From Streptomyces xylophagus (GTDB lineage: Bacteria > Actinomycetota > Actinomycetes > Streptomycetales > Streptomycetaceae), in contig NZ_JNWO01000001.1 of the NCBI RefSeq assembly GCF_000716435.1, forward strand, positions 620,001-684,000: a stretch of DNA of 64,000 nucleotides, read 5' to 3'. A program made the translations under genes and the position numbers. Within the stretch, counting starts at the first letter, position 1. Every line of letters starts with the position of its first letter. The notes beneath the pieces were generated by a model. That model was not told where the DNA came from. It worked only from the letters and a program-made list of their open reading frames with translations, and made no database searches. This document shows, in pieces, positions 51,115-59,701 of this stretch.

Positions 51115-51643
51115 GGTTCGTCTCCTTGGTCGGATCCTGGTGGCCGCTCGACGCGCCGAGCCGTTCGCGCAGGCGTTGTCTGGCGCGGTGCAGGCGGGTG
51201 TCGACGGCGCCGACGGAGATACCGAGGACGGTCGCGATGTCCTGCCGGGAGAGGTCGTCCCAGTAGGCGAGGCGCAGCAGCTCCCGATCGGCGTCCGACG
51301 CCTGTGCCAGGGCCGCCGCGAGATCGTCGCCCCCGTCATGCTGGTGGTGGACGGTGTGCGGCGGGTCGGCGCGTTCGGCCACCCGTAGCAGCAGCCGGGC
51401 CCAACGGCGTTGGCTGCGGGCCTGGTTGGCCAGGACCCGGCGAGCGATGCCGAGCAGCCACAGCACCGCTTCCTCGTCGCCCGGGGGCAGTTGCCGTCGT
51501 CGGCGCCAGGCGACCCCGTACACCTCGGCCACCACGTCGGGTGCCGCTGCCTCGCCGGTCCGGCGCAGGCAGTACGCCATCACCCGGCGGTAGGTCCGTC
51601 GGAACAGCCGCTCCAGCTGTTCGCCCCGTTCATCAGCGTCCAT
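51101..51643 (-). CDS. ECF-type RNA polymerase sigma factor
   Basis: This 180-residue sigma-70-family ECF factor has region 2 (LFRRTYRRVMAYCLRRTGEA, PDVVAEVYGVAWRR) and region 4 (ADRELLRLAYWDDLSRQDIA followed by TVLGISVGAVDTRLHRARQR) at normal spacing. It has no C-terminal extension. It is cotranscribed with the membrane protein downstream. It would redirect transcription to a small regulon. Whether that includes the adjacent contractile-system operon is unknown. Confidence 0.9.
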   Translation of the reverse strand: MDADERGEQLERLFRRTYRRVMAYCLRRTGEAAAPDVVAEVYGVAWRRRRQLPPGDEEAVLWLLGIARRVLANQARSQRRWARLLLRVAERADPPHTVHHQHDGGDDLAAALAQASDADRELLRLAYWDDLSRQDIATVLGISVGAVDTRLHRARQRLRERLGASSGHQDPTKETNHAER

Positions 51644-51749
51644 GCACAGTAATGTCCACCACCGCGCGATGCCTTACGGTTCCCGACGGCTGTTGTGCCG
51701 CTGGGGCGCAGCGCGCTGTGACGGCTTCCGCAACTACAGCTGAGCCGCC

Positions 51750-52211
51750 TCAGTCCAGACAGAACTCATTGCCCTCAGGGTCGGTCATCACGATGAAGCC
51801 GGCGCTCATCGGGGGAGCGGGCTCGGCGCGACGTACCCGCGTTGCCCCCAGCGCCACGAGCCGGTCGCACTCGGCCTCCAGCGCCGCCATCCGCTCCTCT
51901 CCCCGCAGTCCGGGAGCCGCACGGACGTCGAGGTGGACACGGTTCTTGGCGACCTTGTCCTCCGGCACCTGTTGGAAGAACAGCCGTGGGCCGTGCCCCT
52001 CCGGGTCCTCGATGGCCGATCTCGTATTGCGCTGCTCCTGCGGTACGCCGGCCCGCGCGAGGAAGTCGTCCCATGCGGCCAGGGGGTTGGCGTCCTCGGG
52101 CAGGTCGACTCCGGGCGGGCCCGGGTGGACGTAGCCCAGTACGTCACGCCAGAAGGACGACAGTGCTCGCGGGTCGTGGGCGTCGAAGGTGACCTGGACG
52201 TGGCGGCTCAC
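51750..52211 (-). CDS. VOC/glyoxalase-fold protein
   Basis: This is a 153-residue vicinal-oxygen-chelate superfamily protein. It begins VQVTFDAHDPRALSSFWRDV, has the second half RVHLDVRAAPGLRGEERMAA and ends MTDPEGNEFCLD, as is typical of glyoxalase-like proteins of streptomycetes. Its start overlaps the stop of the DinB-like gene (ATGA). Function of this subgroup is unknown; resistance or isomerase roles are possible. Confidence 0.85.
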   Translation of the reverse strand: MSRHVQVTFDAHDPRALSSFWRDVLGYVHPGPPGVDLPEDANPLAAWDDFLARAGVPQEQRNTRSAIEDPEGHGPRLFFQQVPEDKVAKNRVHLDVRAAPGLRGEERMAALEAECDRLVALGATRVRRAEPAPPMSAGFIVMTDPEGNEFCLD

Positions 52212-52612
52212 CGGGGTGCTCCCTTCGCAGCGGGATTCGTCTGCAGGTAGAGGTCGCGCAGCAGGCAGACCTCGGACAGGTGGTGGATCAGCTCGCGATG
52301 GATGCGCAGCACGAGATCGGTCGTGGGCGCGTCGGGGAAGGGCTCCTTCTCGCCGACTGGTACCCGGCGTCCAGCATCGCCGAGGCCGCGCACCCCGGTC
52401 AGCCAGATGTCGAGCTGGGTCTCGATCTGGTCGAGCGCGGTGGCCGCGCTGCTCGCGTACTCCCAGCTCTCGTACGACGCCGTCGGCGCGCCGAAATGCG
52501 CCGCGTTGCGCGCGGCGAGCACGCCGTCGAGCCGGGCGCGGAGCTGATGTTCACAGTGCACCTCCCATTGCTCGCGCAGCGCCCGGTTCCAGTCGAGTTC
52601 GTCCGTATCCAT
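52208..52612 (-). CDS. DinB-like four-helix protein
   Basis: This is a 134-residue helical protein beginning MDTDELDWNRALREQWEVHC and containing HRELIHHLSEVCLLRDLYLQ near the end. The spaced histidines (ELIHHLSEV) resemble the metal-binding helix of DinB/DUF664 proteins, which include thiol-dependent transferases. ATG 52612 is chosen because upstream codons in the frame lie in the divergent promoter region. It is translationally coupled to the VOC protein. Confidence 0.65.
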   Translation of the reverse strand: MDTDELDWNRALREQWEVHCEHQLRARLDGVLAARNAAHFGAPTASYESWEYASSAATALDQIETQLDIWLTGVRGLGDAGRRVPVGEKEPFPDAPTTDLVLRIHRELIHHLSEVCLLRDLYLQTNPAAKGAPR

Positions 52613-52789
52613 GCGGTCCACCCTGGCACCGCCGGGGGCGCCAGGGGCAGGGGGCCGCCAGCCGGAGTAAGGCAGGCGAACCGGTGCTCGAACCCACCGA
52701 AACGATGAACTGGCGTACACAGCAGGGCCGTTGGGACGTAAGTTGAGCGGCGGACATCCCCTGCCTCGGCTGAAGGACGGACGCTGCCC

Positions 52790-53608
52790 ATGCCCGACCA
52801 AGCAAGTACGCCCGGACCGGCGGCACATCAGAAGATCGACACATCGGTGCCGCACTCCGCCCGGATCTGGAACTACTGGCTGGGCGGCAAGGACAACTAC
52901 CCCGTCGACAAGGAGGCCGGCGACGCATACACCGCCGTATTCCCCGGCATCGTCACCATCGCCCGCAGCAGCCGCGCCTTCCTGCGCCGCAACATCACCT
53001 ACCTGGTTTCCGAGGCGGGCATCCGCCAGTTCCTGGACGTCGGTACTGGCCTGCCGACCGCTGACAACACCCATCAAGTCGCCCAGCGGATCGCCCCCGA
53101 GACCCGGATCGTCTACGTCGACAACGACCCGATGGTCCTCGCGCACGCCCGTACTCTGCTCGACTCCACCCCGCAGGGGGCGACCGCCTATGTCGCCGCC
53201 GACGTGACGGAACCGGATCGCATCCTGGCGGCCGCCGCCGAGACGCTGGACCTCACCCGCCCCACCGCCCTCATCCTCAGCAACATCCTGGGTCACGTCG
53301 CCGACCCCGACCAGGCACGCTCCATCGTCACCCGCCTCATGGACGCACTGCCGTCCGGCAGTTACCTCTCCATCAACGACGGTTCGCAGGGCATCGACCC
53401 GGTCTTCGAACAGGCCCAGGACGCCTACAACGAAAGCGGCGCCGTCCCCTACAACCTGCGCACCGTCGATCAGATCACGGCCTTCTTCGACGGCCTCGAC
53501 CTGATAGACCCCGGAGTCGTCTCGGTCCCCCTCTGGCGCCCGGACGCCACCGCCTCCCCGGCCCCGGAGCCGATCGGCGAACACGGCGGTCTTGCCCGCA
53601 AGCCGTGA
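52790..53608 (+). CDS. SAM-dependent methyltransferase of the PF04672 (DUF574) type
   Basis: This is a 272-residue actinobacterial methyltransferase. The N-terminal signature PHSARIWNYWLGGKDNYPVD is diagnostic. The SAM-binding motif is FLDVGTGLPTADNTHQVAQR, followed by VVYVDNDP-type acid loop (IVYVDNDPMVLAHAR) and the SNILGHV region. The family is abundant in streptomycetes and substrates are mostly unknown. The gene is monocistronic and divergent from the DinB-like gene. Confidence 0.92.
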   Translation: MPDQASTPGPAAHQKIDTSVPHSARIWNYWLGGKDNYPVDKEAGDAYTAVFPGIVTIARSSRAFLRRNITYLVSEAGIRQFLDVGTGLPTADNTHQVAQRIAPETRIVYVDNDPMVLAHARTLLDSTPQGATAYVAADVTEPDRILAAAAETLDLTRPTALILSNILGHVADPDQARSIVTRLMDALPSGSYLSINDGSQGIDPVFEQAQDAYNESGAVPYNLRTVDQITAFFDGLDLIDPGVVSVPLWRPDATASPAPEPIGEHGGLARKP

Positions 53609-53812
53609 CGCCCTGCCCCAGACGTACGGAGGTCTCCGTGTGCGCGGGGGCTCCGCCGTATGCCCAGGTCAATCCCAGGCGGTCCAGGTGCTGTGGCTAT
53701 CCTCACAAATCGCGCGATTGGTGCCTTTTCGTGGCACTGGTCACTTCACGCAACCGTCGCCTCGTCTACGTTCGCAGCTCCGTGTCCCTGCCCCCCGAAC
53801 TGCCGAGGCCCC

Positions 53813-54715
53813 ATGCCGTACCGCCCGAATTCCCGTGCGACCACGCAGAGCGCGAGCACGCCCGGCCGACACGGCAGGCGTGCCGGCCTCTGCGCGGCGC
53901 TTCTCACCGGCTCCGTGGTCACCCTCCTAGCGGTCGGCTCGATCGCTCCGGCCGCGGCAGCCGTCACCGGGCCGTCGGAGGGTTCCGGGGCCGGCACCGC
54001 ACAGGCGACTGCGACGAGCGAGGCGCGCGTGACGACCGCCGTGCTGGACCTGGACCACCCCACCCGGAATCCACAAGTGCGCGGGAAGGACGTCCCCTAC
54101 GACACGGCCAGCATCATCAAGGTCGACATCCTCGCCACGCTGCTCCTCCAGGCACAGGACGCCGGACGTGGCCTCACCCAGCAGGAACGCACCCAGGCCG
54201 AGGCGATGATCGAGCACAGCGACAACGACGCGGCGACCGCGCTCTGGCGGGAGATAGGCCTGGCACCCGGACTGGAGGCGGTGAACAAGCGCCTCGGCCT
54301 GTCCTCGACCGTGGGCGGGGCCGGCGGGATGTGGGGACTGACGCGCACCACGGTGACCGACCAGATCCGCCTGCTGCGCGCGGTGTTCGCCGACGGCACG
54401 ACCTCGTCCGCGAGCGGGTCCGTACTGACCACGACGTCCCGGAACTACATCCGTACGCTGATGACCCGCATCGCCGCCGACCAGTCATGGGGCGTCTCGG
54501 CGGCCTCCGACTCAGGATGGGCGCTCAAGAACGGCTGGCTGCAACGCAGTACCACCAACCTGTGGGACATCAACAGCGTCGGAGAAGTCACCTCGGGAAC
54601 ACACCACTACCTCGTCGCGGTCCTTTCCGACGGCAACGCGACGATGGCGGGCGGCATCGCGGCGGTCGAAAGCGCGGCCCGCACGGCGGTGTCCTCGGCG
54701 CGGACGGCCGGCTGA
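53813..54715 (+). CDS. Secreted class-A beta-lactamase-like serine hydrolase
   Basis: This is a 300-residue exported protein. An Arg-rich start and hydrophobic helix (GLCAALLTGSVVTLLAVGSI, APAAAA) form the signal peptide. The active-site motifs are SxxK (TASIIKVDIL), SDN (EHSDNDAATA) and a KTG equivalent KNGW. The fold matches class-A beta-lactamase/D,D-peptidase-like proteins, but the class A Glu166 loop is not obvious. It may be a peptidoglycan-related hydrolase rather than a resistance enzyme. ATG 53813 is the start nearest the signal peptide. Confidence 0.82.
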   Translation: MPYRPNSRATTQSASTPGRHGRRAGLCAALLTGSVVTLLAVGSIAPAAAAVTGPSEGSGAGTAQATATSEARVTTAVLDLDHPTRNPQVRGKDVPYDTASIIKVDILATLLLQAQDAGRGLTQQERTQAEAMIEHSDNDAATALWREIGLAPGLEAVNKRLGLSSTVGGAGGMWGLTRTTVTDQIRLLRAVFADGTTSSASGSVLTTTSRNYIRTLMTRIAADQSWGVSAASDSGWALKNGWLQRSTTNLWDINSVGEVTSGTHHYLVAVLSDGNATMAGGIAAVESAARTAVSSARTAG

Positions 54716-54827
54716 CGGCGGAACGCGAGGGCACGTCCGGCTGACGGCCTCTGCGGAGCACTTCCGTTCTGGACAGGATCATCACCCCATCCTGAAGACG
54801 ACCGGCCGCGCTAGGCACGGTTCGCTG

Positions 54828-55526
54828 TCAGGGCTGCGGGGCCGTTTCCGGGGTGGGTTCGCGCGTGGTTCGTGCCTGCGTGACGGCGTCGTAGAGGGCT
54901 TTCGGTTCATCGGCGTGGAACCTGATCACTGTGACGAGGCGGGTCGCGCCGAGGAACGTGGGTGCGTTGACCGGTTCGGCGAGTTGGAGGGTGAGGGAGG
55001 TCTGTGATCCGACGGGGAGGTTCAGTTCGCCGGGCTTCTTCTCGTGGGTGAAGCGAGTGTCGCGGCGGAGGGAGGCGATCTGGTCGAGGGGGAGGCGGAT
55101 GTCGATGCCGGCGGCCTGGCGGATGCGCAGGATGCGGCCGGCGAGGACGTGCGGCCGGGTGCGGGACGCGGCGTGCAGGCCGAGGACGAACAGCACGGTG
55201 TAGACGTCCACGACCAGGAGTGCGATGTGGATGAGGGGCCAGTCGGCGAGCAGGTAGGACAGGGCGACGGTCTCGACCACGCAGGCGAAGGTGAGGCCGT
55301 ACATGGTGGTGGCCTGGTCCCGGCCGTGAGTGAAGACCGCGTCCGCTCCCTTGGTGCCGTGTGGCCGGCGGGCGACCCATCGGATCAGGCTTTCCATGAC
55401 CCGGCGCTCGTGCGAGAGGAACCGCGCCGCGGACGAGGTTACGGATCGTGTGTGCTCCTGTGGCGCGGGCGCGGCGGGCTGCGGCCGGGCCGCCGGGGGA
55501 GTCGAGGTCGTCTTGCCGGTGGTCAT
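54828..55526 (-). CDS. Integral membrane protein with C-terminal PH-like domain
   Basis: This 232-residue protein has two adjacent membrane helices (TTMYGLTFACVVETVALSYL, LIHIALLVVDVYTVLFVLGL). A soluble C-terminal beta-rich half (IDIRLPLDQIASLRRDTRFT, LTLQLAEPVNAPTFLGATRL, VTVIRFHADEP) resembles bacterial PH-like domains. It is cotranscribed with the MerR regulator (ATGA overlap), so it may belong to the same stress response. No specific function is known. Confidence 0.7.
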   Translation of the reverse strand: MTTGKTTSTPPAARPQPAAPAPQEHTRSVTSSAARFLSHERRVMESLIRWVARRPHGTKGADAVFTHGRDQATTMYGLTFACVVETVALSYLLADWPLIHIALLVVDVYTVLFVLGLHAASRTRPHVLAGRILRIRQAAGIDIRLPLDQIASLRRDTRFTHEKKPGELNLPVGSQTSLTLQLAEPVNAPTFLGATRLVTVIRFHADEPKALYDAVTQARTTREPTPETAPQP

Positions 55527-56281
55527 GCCGGTCCTTCCTGTCGGCGCTTGACGAGTTCGAGCGCGCGGTGGACGGCCGCCGCCTGGGCCGGGGCCAGGTC
55601 CTCGTAGAGGGCCTCGGCCAGGCCGTGGGCGTCTGTGCCGGGAATGTGTGTCGCCAGGCTGTCGGGCAGAAGGGCCGCGAGCGCTGAGGCGGCTCGGGCC
55701 ACGTGCGGGCCGTCCGGCTCCTGTCCGGCGAGGCCGTCCAGGAGGCTGTAGACCTGTCCGGCGTGCTCGCGCATCTCCTGCAGCGCCGCCATCAGCGAAA
55801 CCCTCCTCTCCTTGGGGGTCGCGGCGTCGAGGAACTCCAGGTGCTCGCGGTCCTTCACGGCCATCGGCGAGTCACCGAGGTCGCGGAGGTCGCCGAGGGC
55901 GGCGAGCAGGTCGGAGAGCTCGGGCGACACCGGTCCCTCGGGGAGCAGTGATCCGTCCTGCGCCTGGACCAGCAGCGAAGCCAGTCGCGTCCGCCGCTCC
56001 CGGATATCGGCCTCTTGTCGTGCGAGGTCGGCGTCCAGCTCTTCCAAGACCTCCCTCAGGTCATGGCCTTCGGCGTCCGCGAGGACGTCCCGTACCTCGT
56101 CGAGCCCGACGCCGAGCTCGGTCAGACGCCGGATGCGGGCGAGCAGGACGGCGTCTCGGAGGCCGTAGTCGCGGTAGCCGTTGCCGCGCCGCTGGGGCTC
56201 GGGCAACAGCCCTAGATGGTGGTAGTGCCGCACGGCCCGCGGGGTGACCCCGACCAGCGCTGCGACTTCGCCGATTCGCAT
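55523..56281 (-). CDS. MerR-family transcriptional regulator
   Basis: This 252-residue MerR-type regulator has an N-terminal helix-turn-helix MRIGEVAALVGVTPRAVRHY followed by HHLGLLPEPQRRGNGYRDYG. The coiled-coil linker and a helical effector domain follow; no cysteine metal-binding loop is seen. ATG 56281 is preferred over ATG 56299. The upstream -35/-10 with a 19-bp spacer predicts transcription starting at about 56281, so the message would be leaderless, and 56299 lies inside the operator. It is divergent from the SnoaL-like gene with a mirror-image promoter. Confidence 0.88.
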   Translation of the reverse strand: MRIGEVAALVGVTPRAVRHYHHLGLLPEPQRRGNGYRDYGLRDAVLLARIRRLTELGVGLDEVRDVLADAEGHDLREVLEELDADLARQEADIRERRTRLASLLVQAQDGSLLPEGPVSPELSDLLAALGDLRDLGDSPMAVKDREHLEFLDAATPKERRVSLMAALQEMREHAGQVYSLLDGLAGQEPDGPHVARAASALAALLPDSLATHIPGTDAHGLAEALYEDLAPAQAAAVHRALELVKRRQEGPA

Positions 56282-56286
56282 GCGAC

Positions 56287-56412
56287 CAGTGAAAACCATG
56301 ACGTTGCGGCAAGGTCAAGCACACACGGCCACGCGGTGACCGGCGCCTCCGACCCCGGCGGAAGGCCGCGACCCATCCCTTTGACCTTGCCGCGACGTCA
56401 TGGTCTTCACTG
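56287..56412. promoter_or_regulatory. Mirror-image MerR-type promoters/operators
   Basis: Segments 56287-56318 and 56381-56412 are inverted copies, 32 bp long, with only two mismatches. Each contains TTGACC and TTCACT separated by 19 bp, the elongated spacer characteristic of MerR-controlled promoters. An imperfect dyad (GACC..GGTC ends) lies within that spacer. One reads left to the merR gene, the other right to the SnoaL-like gene. Confidence 0.85.
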
Positions 56413-56473
56413 AAGGGCACCGGCTCCCGGGCGATCACCATCCCGGGGCCTCCACCTCCGAAAGGACATCGAG

Positions 56474-56902
56474 ATGACCACCACCGTCGACCGGAACGTG
56501 GCCCTGCTGCGCACGGCGTACCAGTGCGTGGAGCGCGGCGACCTCGACGCGGCGACGGAACTGATGGCCGAGGACTTCATCGCCAACGTCCCCGGCAGCC
56601 CCGACCCCCTGCACGGCCGGGAGATCTGGCGCTCCAGCACCCGGGCCATGCTGGACGCCTTCCCGGACCTGAAGATCGACGTCCAGGACATCTTCGGCGC
56701 CGGCGACAAGGTCACGGTGCTGGTCACCTTCCAGGGAACCCACCTGGGAACATTCCAGCAGTTCGAGGCGACCGGCCGGAAGGTCGCCTACCGCAGCGTC
56801 GAGGTCTACCGCATCGAAGGACACAAGATCGCCGAGGAGTGGGTCGCCCCGGACCTGATCAGCCTCATGCAGCAGATCGCGCCCACCACAACCGACCACT
56901 GA
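56474..56902 (+). CDS. SnoaL-like polyketide-cyclase-fold protein
   Basis: This 142-residue ester-cyclase/SnoaL-like protein contains LRTAYQCVERGDLDAATELM, the PDPLHGREIWRS and DAFPDLKIDVQDIFGAGDKV segments and the C-terminal VEVYRIEGHKIAEEWVAPD, typical of the family. These NTF2-fold proteins catalyse aldol cyclisation or act in unknown detoxification. It is the only gene under the right-hand MerR-type promoter and has a GAAAGGAC ribosome site. Substrate is unknown. Confidence 0.88.
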   Translation: MTTTVDRNVALLRTAYQCVERGDLDAATELMAEDFIANVPGSPDPLHGREIWRSSTRAMLDAFPDLKIDVQDIFGAGDKVTVLVTFQGTHLGTFQQFEATGRKVAYRSVEVYRIEGHKIAEEWVAPDLISLMQQIAPTTTDH

Positions 56903-57114
56903 CCCACCCGCCTCTGTGCCGGCAACCCCGACGGGCCCTCTGATCCTTCTGCTGGCGAGGTCAGCGGATCCGACGCGGCTCAGGCGGGGCACCTCAGGCG
57001 GCGCGGGCGAACACTATGAACGCAATGATCGACGGGTAGTCCCCATCTGCGGCGCTTCCTAACATCACGGATCGCAGGGCAACTTCGCACAGCGAATTCA
57101 TAGGAGCCGCTCCC

Positions 57115-58578
57115 GTGAGGACACTTGACCCGCCCGTACCGGTACGACGACGACTCTCGTCCCCTCGTTACCGGCGGGCAGTACTGGCCGCCGCCCTCGC
57201 CGCGGCACTGCTCGGCACGCTCGGCAACGCCCCCGCGCCCCAGGCGTGGACCGCGCAGCCCGCGGTGGCCGCCTGCCCGCCCAACCTGGTCGGGAAGGCG
57301 ACCTGTTACACCGGCCAGGACACCAACGGGGCGTATTACGCGATCGCCGTTCCGACCCGCTGGAACGGATCGCTCGTCGTGCACGCGCACGGCGGTCCCG
57401 ATCTCGGCGATTCTTCGGACCCGTCACGCAGCACCGACGACCTGCAGCGTTGGGCGGTGATGGTCGAGGAGGGGTACGCCTGGGCCGGCTCGTCCTACCG
57501 CCGCGGTGGCTACGGGACCCGGATGGCCGCCGCCGACACCGAGAACGTGCGCAGACTGTTCGTCTCGGAGTTCGGCAAGCCGAAGCGGACCTACGTGCAC
57601 GGCCAGTCCTGGGGCGGCGACGTCGCCGCCAAGGTCGCGGAGACGTACGGCAGACGGTCCGGCGCCTACGACGGCGCGCTGCTGACGAGCGGCGTCCTCG
57701 GCGGCGGTTCGCGCGGCTACGACTACCGCGTCGACCTACGGGTGGTCTACCAGTACTACTGCCACAACCACCCCCGCCCGACTGAACCGCAGTACCCGCT
57801 GTGGCAGGGACTGCGCGCGGACTCCACCATGACGAGCGCCGGGCTCCGCGCCCGCCTGCAGGAGTGCACGGGATTCGCCTCCGACCCCGCGGAGCGGACC
57901 GCGCTGCAGCAGCGCAACCTCGACGACATCCTCGCCGTCACCCGCATCCCGGAGCGAGCGATCGAGTCACATCTGCGGTTCGCGACCTTCACGTTCCGCG
58001 ACATCGTGTCGACCCGGCTCGGCGGCCGCAATCCCTTCAGCAACCGGGGCGTGTGGTACTCGGGTTCACACGACGACAAGGCGCTCAACGCGGGTGTCGA
58101 ACGGTTCTCGGCCGACCCCACCGCGCGCCGCGACCTCTCCTACGACAGCGACCTGACCGGCAAGGTCTCCATCCCTGTCCTCACCCTGCACGCGATCGAC
58201 GATCCGACGGCCTTCGTCGAGCACGAGGCGGCCTACCGTGCCACACTCCAGGGCGCAGGCAGGGGCGGCAACCTCGTCCAGACCTTCACGAAGGAGACCG
58301 AGCACAGCGCGCTGAGCGACTCCGAGTACGCCAACTCCATTGCAGCTCTGGACACTTGGGTGCGCCACGGACGCAAGCCGACCCCGCGCTCGGTCGCGGC
58401 GTCCTGCGAAGCCTTCGATCAAAAGTACGGCAGCGGATGCTTCTACGACCCGGCCTTCCACCCGGCGCCGTATGCCTCACGGATCCGGCCCCGGCCGGGC
58501 GGGCTCGCCTGGCCCGCCATGACCGCGGCACAGGAGCGGGCATGGAGCCGGATCGACGGCGTGGGGATCGCCCCCTGA
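57115..58578 (+). CDS. Secreted alpha/beta hydrolase
   Basis: This 487-residue exported hydrolase has an Arg-rich twin-basic start and hydrophobic helix (VLAAALAAALLGTLGNAPAP). Catalytic elements are the oxyanion region VVHAHGGPD, nucleophile elbow VHGQSWGGD, acid in LHAIDDPTAF and His in KETEHSALS. Cysteines in CPPNLVGKATCY and C-terminal CEAFDQKYGSGCFYDP suggest disulphides in the secreted protein. It may be an esterase or peptidase of the nutrient-scavenging kind. Start is GTG 57115 with AGGAGCC upstream. Confidence 0.82.
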   Translation: MRTLDPPVPVRRRLSSPRYRRAVLAAALAAALLGTLGNAPAPQAWTAQPAVAACPPNLVGKATCYTGQDTNGAYYAIAVPTRWNGSLVVHAHGGPDLGDSSDPSRSTDDLQRWAVMVEEGYAWAGSSYRRGGYGTRMAAADTENVRRLFVSEFGKPKRTYVHGQSWGGDVAAKVAETYGRRSGAYDGALLTSGVLGGGSRGYDYRVDLRVVYQYYCHNHPRPTEPQYPLWQGLRADSTMTSAGLRARLQECTGFASDPAERTALQQRNLDDILAVTRIPERAIESHLRFATFTFRDIVSTRLGGRNPFSNRGVWYSGSHDDKALNAGVERFSADPTARRDLSYDSDLTGKVSIPVLTLHAIDDPTAFVEHEAAYRATLQGAGRGGNLVQTFTKETEHSALSDSEYANSIAALDTWVRHGRKPTPRSVAASCEAFDQKYGSGCFYDPAFHPAPYASRIRPRPGGLAWPAMTAAQERAWSRIDGVGIAP

Positions 58579-58599
58579 CCCCCGGCTGAACGAGGTCCT

Positions 58600-58820
58600 G
58601 TCGACCTGGGCAGGACGGGCAGCGAACACCCCCTGATCATCGACGCCATCGGCGTCCCTCTCGCGGATGCGGGGCTTGCCGGTCGTGGCTACGACCACGA
58701 CCACGACAAGTTCCGTCGTTGGTCCGGGGGTTCGGCGTAAATCCACTGTTCGTCCGACGCGGCACGGAACACGACTCCGGCCTGGGCACCCAACGCCGGG
58801 TCGTGGACCGCGCGTTCGCC
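58600..58820 (+). pseudogene. Degraded IS5-family transposase (different group from the 15.3-kb relic)
   Basis: One frame from 58600 reads VDLGRTGSEHPLIIDAIGVP, then LADAGLAGRGYDHDHDKFRRW before a stop. A second frame continues with GVNPLFVRRGTEHDSGLGTQ RRVVDRAFA up to 58820. These are consecutive landmarks of IS5-group transposases (SKHH.ITDA.G.PLA, ADRGYDHDKYRR, IARRGTEHGSGLG, WVVERTFA). Part between PLA and GYDHD is deleted and a frameshift separates the halves. The rest of 58579-58978 shows no gene. Confidence 0.8.
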
Positions 58821-58978
58821 CCGGCCGGTGCACAAGGTTTTCGCAAGGCCGATGGTTCAGCGTTGGCGTCGCCAAACACGCACGGTCGTGTTCCGGGGGC
58901 CAGCCCCCCTGTCTTCCAAAGAGACCTACGTCAGCAGACCTTGGCGTCGGGATGTACGACGTCACGGGGAGAGCCAGC

Positions 58979-59179
58979 ATGAGCATGAGGAAGACAGTGG
59001 CAGGGTGGGCGGCGTTCGCGGCCGCGAGTGCGGTGGTGGTGAGTGCCCCACCTGCGGCTGCTGAGACGACCTTGCACGGATGTGTGCACAACGACGCATC
59101 GGTCACATTGACGGCCATCCGGATCCGATCGAACCCCGCGACGTGCAGCAGCCTTCTCGTGACGTGGCCGTCGAGTTGA
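58979..59179 (+). CDS. Small secreted protein
   Basis: This 66-residue product has a signal peptide (MSMRKTVAGWAAFAAASAVV followed by VSAPPAAA) and a mature part of about 37 residues with two Cys (LHGCVHNDASVTLTAIRIRS, ATCSSLLVTW). The mature sequence has the 'C-x10-strand-C-x5-W' shape of short beta-repeat modules seen in larger surface proteins. It could therefore be a truncated relic or a genuine mini-protein. It lies just after the transposase debris. The family is not recognised. Confidence 0.55.
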   Translation: MSMRKTVAGWAAFAAASAVVVSAPPAAAETTLHGCVHNDASVTLTAIRIRSNPATCSSLLVTWPSS

Positions 59180-59234
59180 TCGTGAGCGGACGCGAGGCAC
59201 CCAACAGTGAAGTACCCAGCGAAGGGGATGCGTT

Positions 59235-59603
59235 GTGAAAGTCAGGACGTGGACTTCGGTGCTGAAAAGGCCGGCCGTGGTCGCCGTATCGGCCGCCGCC
59301 GCTGTCATCGGTTTCTCGGCTGTTCCTGCGCAGGCGTTGTCGTACGACCTGAGTACGACCGGCGCCGCAGGGTCGGCCACCTATGTCGGGAACGGTGACT
59401 GGTCGCTCCACGCCCATGACCCTCTCACCGATGGTCACTGCGCCCGCTTCCAGGTGAAGGACACGGACGACACCAGTTGGCGGTGGTACGGCGACATGGT
59501 CTGTACATCCGCCGACCAGTACGTGACGGGAGCCCGCTCGCTGTGGTCCGTCCGTATCTGCCGGACGGGCATTGGGAACTGTTCCGCCGCCGTCAAGCTC
59601 TGA
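59235..59603 (+). CDS. Secreted protein of unknown function
   Basis: This 122-residue exported protein starts at GTG 59235 (MKVRTWTSVLKRPAVVAVSA, then AAAVIGFSAVPAQA as signal peptide). The mature domain has Trp- and Cys-rich beta strands (GDWSLHAHD, HCARFQVKD, SWRWYGDMVCTSADQ, SVRICRTGIGNCSAAVKL) with four Cys, probably two disulphides. Similar tiny secreted proteins are frequent in streptomycetes and uncharacterised. It is in series with the preceding small secreted gene. Confidence 0.7.
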   Translation: MKVRTWTSVLKRPAVVAVSAAAAVIGFSAVPAQALSYDLSTTGAAGSATYVGNGDWSLHAHDPLTDGHCARFQVKDTDDTSWRWYGDMVCTSADQYVTGARSLWSVRICRTGIGNCSAAVKL

Positions 59604-59701
59604 ACGATCAGCGGACAGGCTCGTGGCAGTGGCGGTGCGGGCCCGGCCGGTTGACGGGGTGGGCGTTGTCCGTTCGTGCCCGTTCCGGCACGGTGGGCGG
59701 G

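Noticed and set aside
50125..52134. Long plus-strand open frame across the sigma-factor operon.
   Set aside because: It lies opposite two well-supported minus-strand genes and the translation has no domain and low-complexity Arg-rich stretches.
53813..54715. Antibiotic-resistance beta-lactamase.
   Set aside because: SxxK and SDN motifs are present, but the class A glutamate loop is not evident and KTG is KNG, so a cell-wall-related or unknown serine hydrolase is at least as likely.
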